Assembly: GCA_013399855.1 (NCBI GenBank)
Contig: VXAY01002869.1
Coordinates: forward strand, 62,001-126,000
Reading direction: 5' to 3'
From: Oxyruncus cristatus
Lineage: Eukaryota; Chordata; Aves; Passeriformes; Cotingidae
DNA: 64,000 bases
The position numbers and the translations under genes were made by a program. The notes beneath the pieces are model-generated. The model saw only the letters and a program-made list of their open reading frames with translations. It made no database searches and was not told the origin of the DNA. Numbering within the stretch: the first letter of the stretch is position 1; each line of letters opens with the position of its first letter. This document shows, piece by piece, positions 60,901 through 64,000 of this stretch.

Positions 60901-63900
60901 GAACACTCTTTTAATTGTATGTTAAATATATCTTAAAAGTTCACAAGAGCTGGCAAGGAAAGCTTTCAGAAGCTGAGAAGTATCGAAAGTAAAATTTTCT
61001 AAGTAAAGGCAAATAGAAAAAGTAAAATCAGCTCTTTTTTCCTTTCCTGTCTTCTCATTCAACGCACAGGATGGGCAGAGTTCAAATAATGAGCAGCTAC
61101 ACAATATTTTTGCCCACAGGCCTTATTTACTATACACAATTCATATCCTGCTCTGAAGAGAAGAGTTATTAAATTCCCCATGAACTTCTTCATGGCTCTA
61201 CTCACAATATTGTATTTAAGGGCTTTGTGAACAAAATGAATTTATTCTTACAGAATTTTTCTGAGGACAGGGACACACTGCAACAGGAAAAGTGTTATCC
61301 TTTCATAGAGGGGGAACCTAAGGTCAAAAGGCCAAAAGGATTTTGACCATGTAATTTAAAGAACAAGGGCCCGATATTTTTTGAGAGTCCTTCACATTAA
61401 GAAGAGCTTTATCTATTTGAAGCATGAATTACTTTGTTTACTTCAGCTTCAAGAGTATTTTTTTCTCTATAAATCTGCCCACATCCCTCCAGAAAGGCAT
61501 GCCAAAAATAAATGACCATCTAAACATTTTTTTCTTCATTGAATGGCCACAAATCATAGAGCAGCCTGAAATTTAACAAGGTTCATTTCCCTTTCTTGCC
61601 ATTCCTACTGTATTTGCCCTTAGCAAACAGAGGATTCCAACAAACAGCAGCGTCTTTGCTAAATAGTTTTGATTATATCTCAGAAAAGGTGTAACTTCTC
61701 TATATAGTGAGGATGATGTCCTGTGGGATAACAGCAGAGTCAAGACCATCTGGGTGCCTTTACACTTAGGCATCTAGCTTACAATTGGGAACCAAACTTC
61801 TGCCTAGTCAAGGAAGAGAGGTAAAGTCCCTCCAGAGGGAAATTCCAAGCACCTCAGCCGGGCAGAAGGCTAGTGTCAGTCAGTGTGACTTCCCCTGAAT
61901 GTTCCTATAGCCCATTGAATTGGAGGAGGATGAGGTTGTATACCCAAGGTGCCAGGGTATGGTGCTTCAGAGGAAGAAGTTTAGCAGGCAAACTGCCTTC
62001 TGGCATTTTTCATCTTTCTTTGCTTAGTTTTACAACATTATATTCTTCTAAGCTGGTATTTAAAAAAGAAAATGCTTTGGGAATTTACTTACTTTGTATT
62101 CTTATATCAAAACCTGTGCTGGACATCCCCGGAGCTGGAAGGCTTAGGGTCATCACAAGCCTTGTGGGTGTGGAAAACTGCTTGCTGCTATGGGATCTGC
62201 ATCAGCTGGAGCATATGCAGCATGGGCAGCTGCAGCTGTGTTGTGGGATGCAAGAAGAGCTGTGTCCTGCTGGCAGACAAGCGAGACTCAGAAGTACCGT
62301 GACCTCTTGTTATCCCCCAGAGAAAGGTATGATGGGGCATGCACAGACTTCTGTCTATTCCCTCATCTTATCTGCCCTGCATCCCATGCAGGTGGAGTTA
62401 CCTTAGGTCCAAATCCCCTGCCCATCCTAATTTCTCTTGCAGTATTTTTTTCCAACCAATTTCTCCCCCTCTAATTCTTATTGCCATCTCGTTCTAGTTT
62501 TCCCATTGCTGCTCAGCTGTACAAGCCTTTTTTATCTTTCACTCAAATACAACATCTTCCTTCTTCCATGTTGCTGGAACCTGTCAGAAAATCCTTAAGG
62601 ACATGATTAAATGGATTTGGTAGCCTAAACAGCACCCAATAGAATTACATATCCAAATCAAATGTAAAAATATTCTTTGGAAAGAGAGTTTACAAAAGCT
62701 TACAAGGTTTCAATTGAGAGTATTCAAACTACATTTTAAAAAGCCTTAAAAATTAGTAGATTTGGGTAACAGCCCTTTTCAAACACAGGGCTGACCTGAG
62801 TCACTCTCAACTTGTGTCAGAAATGCGTGTTCTTTCGTATTATACAGGATGGGATCATCTTATATGGGCAACTGAGGGGTGTTTACCTTGGAATACCTTA
62901 TATGAGAAGCATAAATGTTGTAGCAAGGCAGAAGACTTTTCTCTGAAGAACATCCCCCCTGTAATGTTTGATGGCTGGGACAGTGCTTGAGAAAATGGGA
63001 CATATACGTTAAAATCCTCTACAGAAGCAGAAAATTGATTCCAGCTTTCCAGTTCTGGAAGAAAGACCTAACTAGTAGGCTCTCTGAAAAAAAAAAAAAT
63101 GAAGGTAATTTACCAACCTGTAACATTCTTAAAATTTTCTTTCAGTGGCTTTCCCCAATTACATGCTAAGTAGGGGGGGAAAAAAAGAAGTAATTTTTTG
63201 GTTACTTGCAGTCCAAATCCCAAAGGTATTTTCTATCCTTTTTCCCCTCTTCACAGGCAATTTGAATCTTGGGGGTTCCTATGATTTCCCAAAGGAGATG
63301 ACATTGAGAGCAAACCTGGTTCGCACTGGACACAAGAGACTTTAATAGCAATTCCATTGAACCTGGTTTGGAAAATGGATTATAACTCAGTACTTGAGAA
63401 CCTTAAAAAAGAAGTAGTGGGAAGAATTTTATAAAAAGCAAAAGTTAGAGGCACAAAATACTTTGTTGGAAACGTATTTTTCATAGGAAAACAGAATCAA
63501 TCAAAAGTGTTTGCACTAATCCTAATAACCACCCTAGTAAAATATGCTTTAACATTGACTTTTCATGCCTTAAACACAGATGCATCATTTTCATTTCTGT
63601 CTTATATTTAATCAAATGGAGTTTTCCTACACACTGTGCAAAAGTAAAGAAAATTACATAATACCCCTATCTTTCCTTTCGGAGAAAAAATGCTAAGGAA
63701 TTTTTCATCTTTAGCTCTCTTTTACTACAGATGGCAACACATGGTTTTAAAAGCCAAGGTCACACTTAGCTAGTTGTCATGGTGAATAAAAACACATGGG
63801 AAATTGGGCATATAGGATTTAGTTTGGCTTTCTGGGAGAAGGAACATACAAGAAACCCTGTCATGAAGAGTCTGTGTTTAGCCAACCCCTGGTACCTTTA

Positions 63901-64000
63901 ACAGTCATCTTTTTGGCACTCATGTTTAAACACAGTAATGTACCTTTTCCTCTGCTCAGCTGTAAATCAAAACCACCAATGTGTCCCTTAAGAAAATCAT
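57969..64000. other. Non-coding DNA, nothing recognised apart from a regulatory motif cluster
   Basis: AT-rich with scattered A-runs (for example about 63089-63101). The 177-codon open frame at 61873-62406 (+) overlaps two other frames on the same strand and is not recognised. The motif cluster at 59318-59430 is listed separately. Confidence 0.4.
59318..59430. promoter_or_regulatory. POU / homeodomain / SOX motif cluster, enhancer-like
   Basis: TTGCATATGCAT at 59318-59329 matches 11 of 12 positions of the palindromic POU-dimer element MORE (ATGCATATGCAT). A homeodomain core TAATTA follows at 59412-59417, and a perfect SOX heptamer CATTGTT lies at 59423-59429, five bases after it. POU plus SOX plus homeodomain sites are the usual grammar of neural and stem-cell enhancers. 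The surrounding 59200-59500 stretch has no recognised repeat. Enhancer activity and conservation are inference. Confidence 0.4.

Noticed and set aside
61873..62474. Overlapping + frames of 76-177 codons, one Cys-rich
   Set aside because: Three frames of the same strand are open together, none with a recognisable domain. The Cys-rich frame does not match any family I know.
1..64000. CRISPR arrays, operons, phage or bacterial genes
   Set aside because: Nothing in the window resembles prokaryotic gene organisation. CR1 elements, microsatellites and splice-like signals point to vertebrate nuclear DNA.

Overview
The window looks like non-coding nuclear DNA from a bird (less likely another sauropsid). 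The main evidence is several CR1 non-LTR retrotransposon fragments, including one intact CR1 3' end with the tandem GATTCTAT terminus at about 39.1 kb. The low repeat density, the AT-rich background with a single CpG island, and the draft-assembly gaps (408 N at 38366-38773, one N at 52579) fit this. I recognise no complete protein-coding gene. The open frames are short, mostly 60-130 codons, and overlap on both strands. The only protein homology I can name is decayed CR1 reverse transcriptase.

Layout. 0-5 kb: intergenic or intronic DNA with a possible LTR fragment (about 1.8-2.05 kb) and copy A of an exact 79-bp repeat (4605). 5.48-10.35 kb: two CR1 ORF2 fragments on the + strand that are contiguous in CR1 coordinates but separated by about 4.2 kb of unrelated sequence. 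That block carries copy B of the 79-bp repeat (6408). 10.3-20.7 kb: mostly featureless, with a 53-bp tandem duplication (14342) and one exon-like segment with good splice sites (18182-18375). 20.7-25 kb: a block rich in TAATTA motifs, then a CpG island (about 21.35-23.05 kb) with E-box, tandem CCAAT and GC-box motifs, then several perfect octamer sites. This is the best candidate for a promoter or regulatory hub.

25-37 kb: AT-rich DNA with small tandem repeats, an AT-rich inverted repeat, microsatellites and a hAT-like inverted-repeat element (35780-35978). 37.3-39.1 kb: a CR1 cluster with a possible old CR1 piece, a minus-strand CR1 3' tail, a TTTTA microsatellite and a plus-strand CR1 interrupted by the assembly gap. 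39-57 kb: mostly featureless, with a 14-bp-arm hairpin (46689), a convincing-looking 101-bp intron between two exon-like segments (48.4-48.8 kb) and a GT repeat. 57.9 kb: a purine tract. 59.2-59.5 kb: a POU/homeodomain/SOX motif cluster resembling a developmental enhancer.

The most natural reading is the 5' region, introns or flanking desert of a developmentally regulated gene or lncRNA whose promoter is the island at 21-23 kb. The gene cannot be identified from this window. Exon, enhancer and conserved-element calls are inferences from motifs and splice signals and need alignment or RNA-seq to test.
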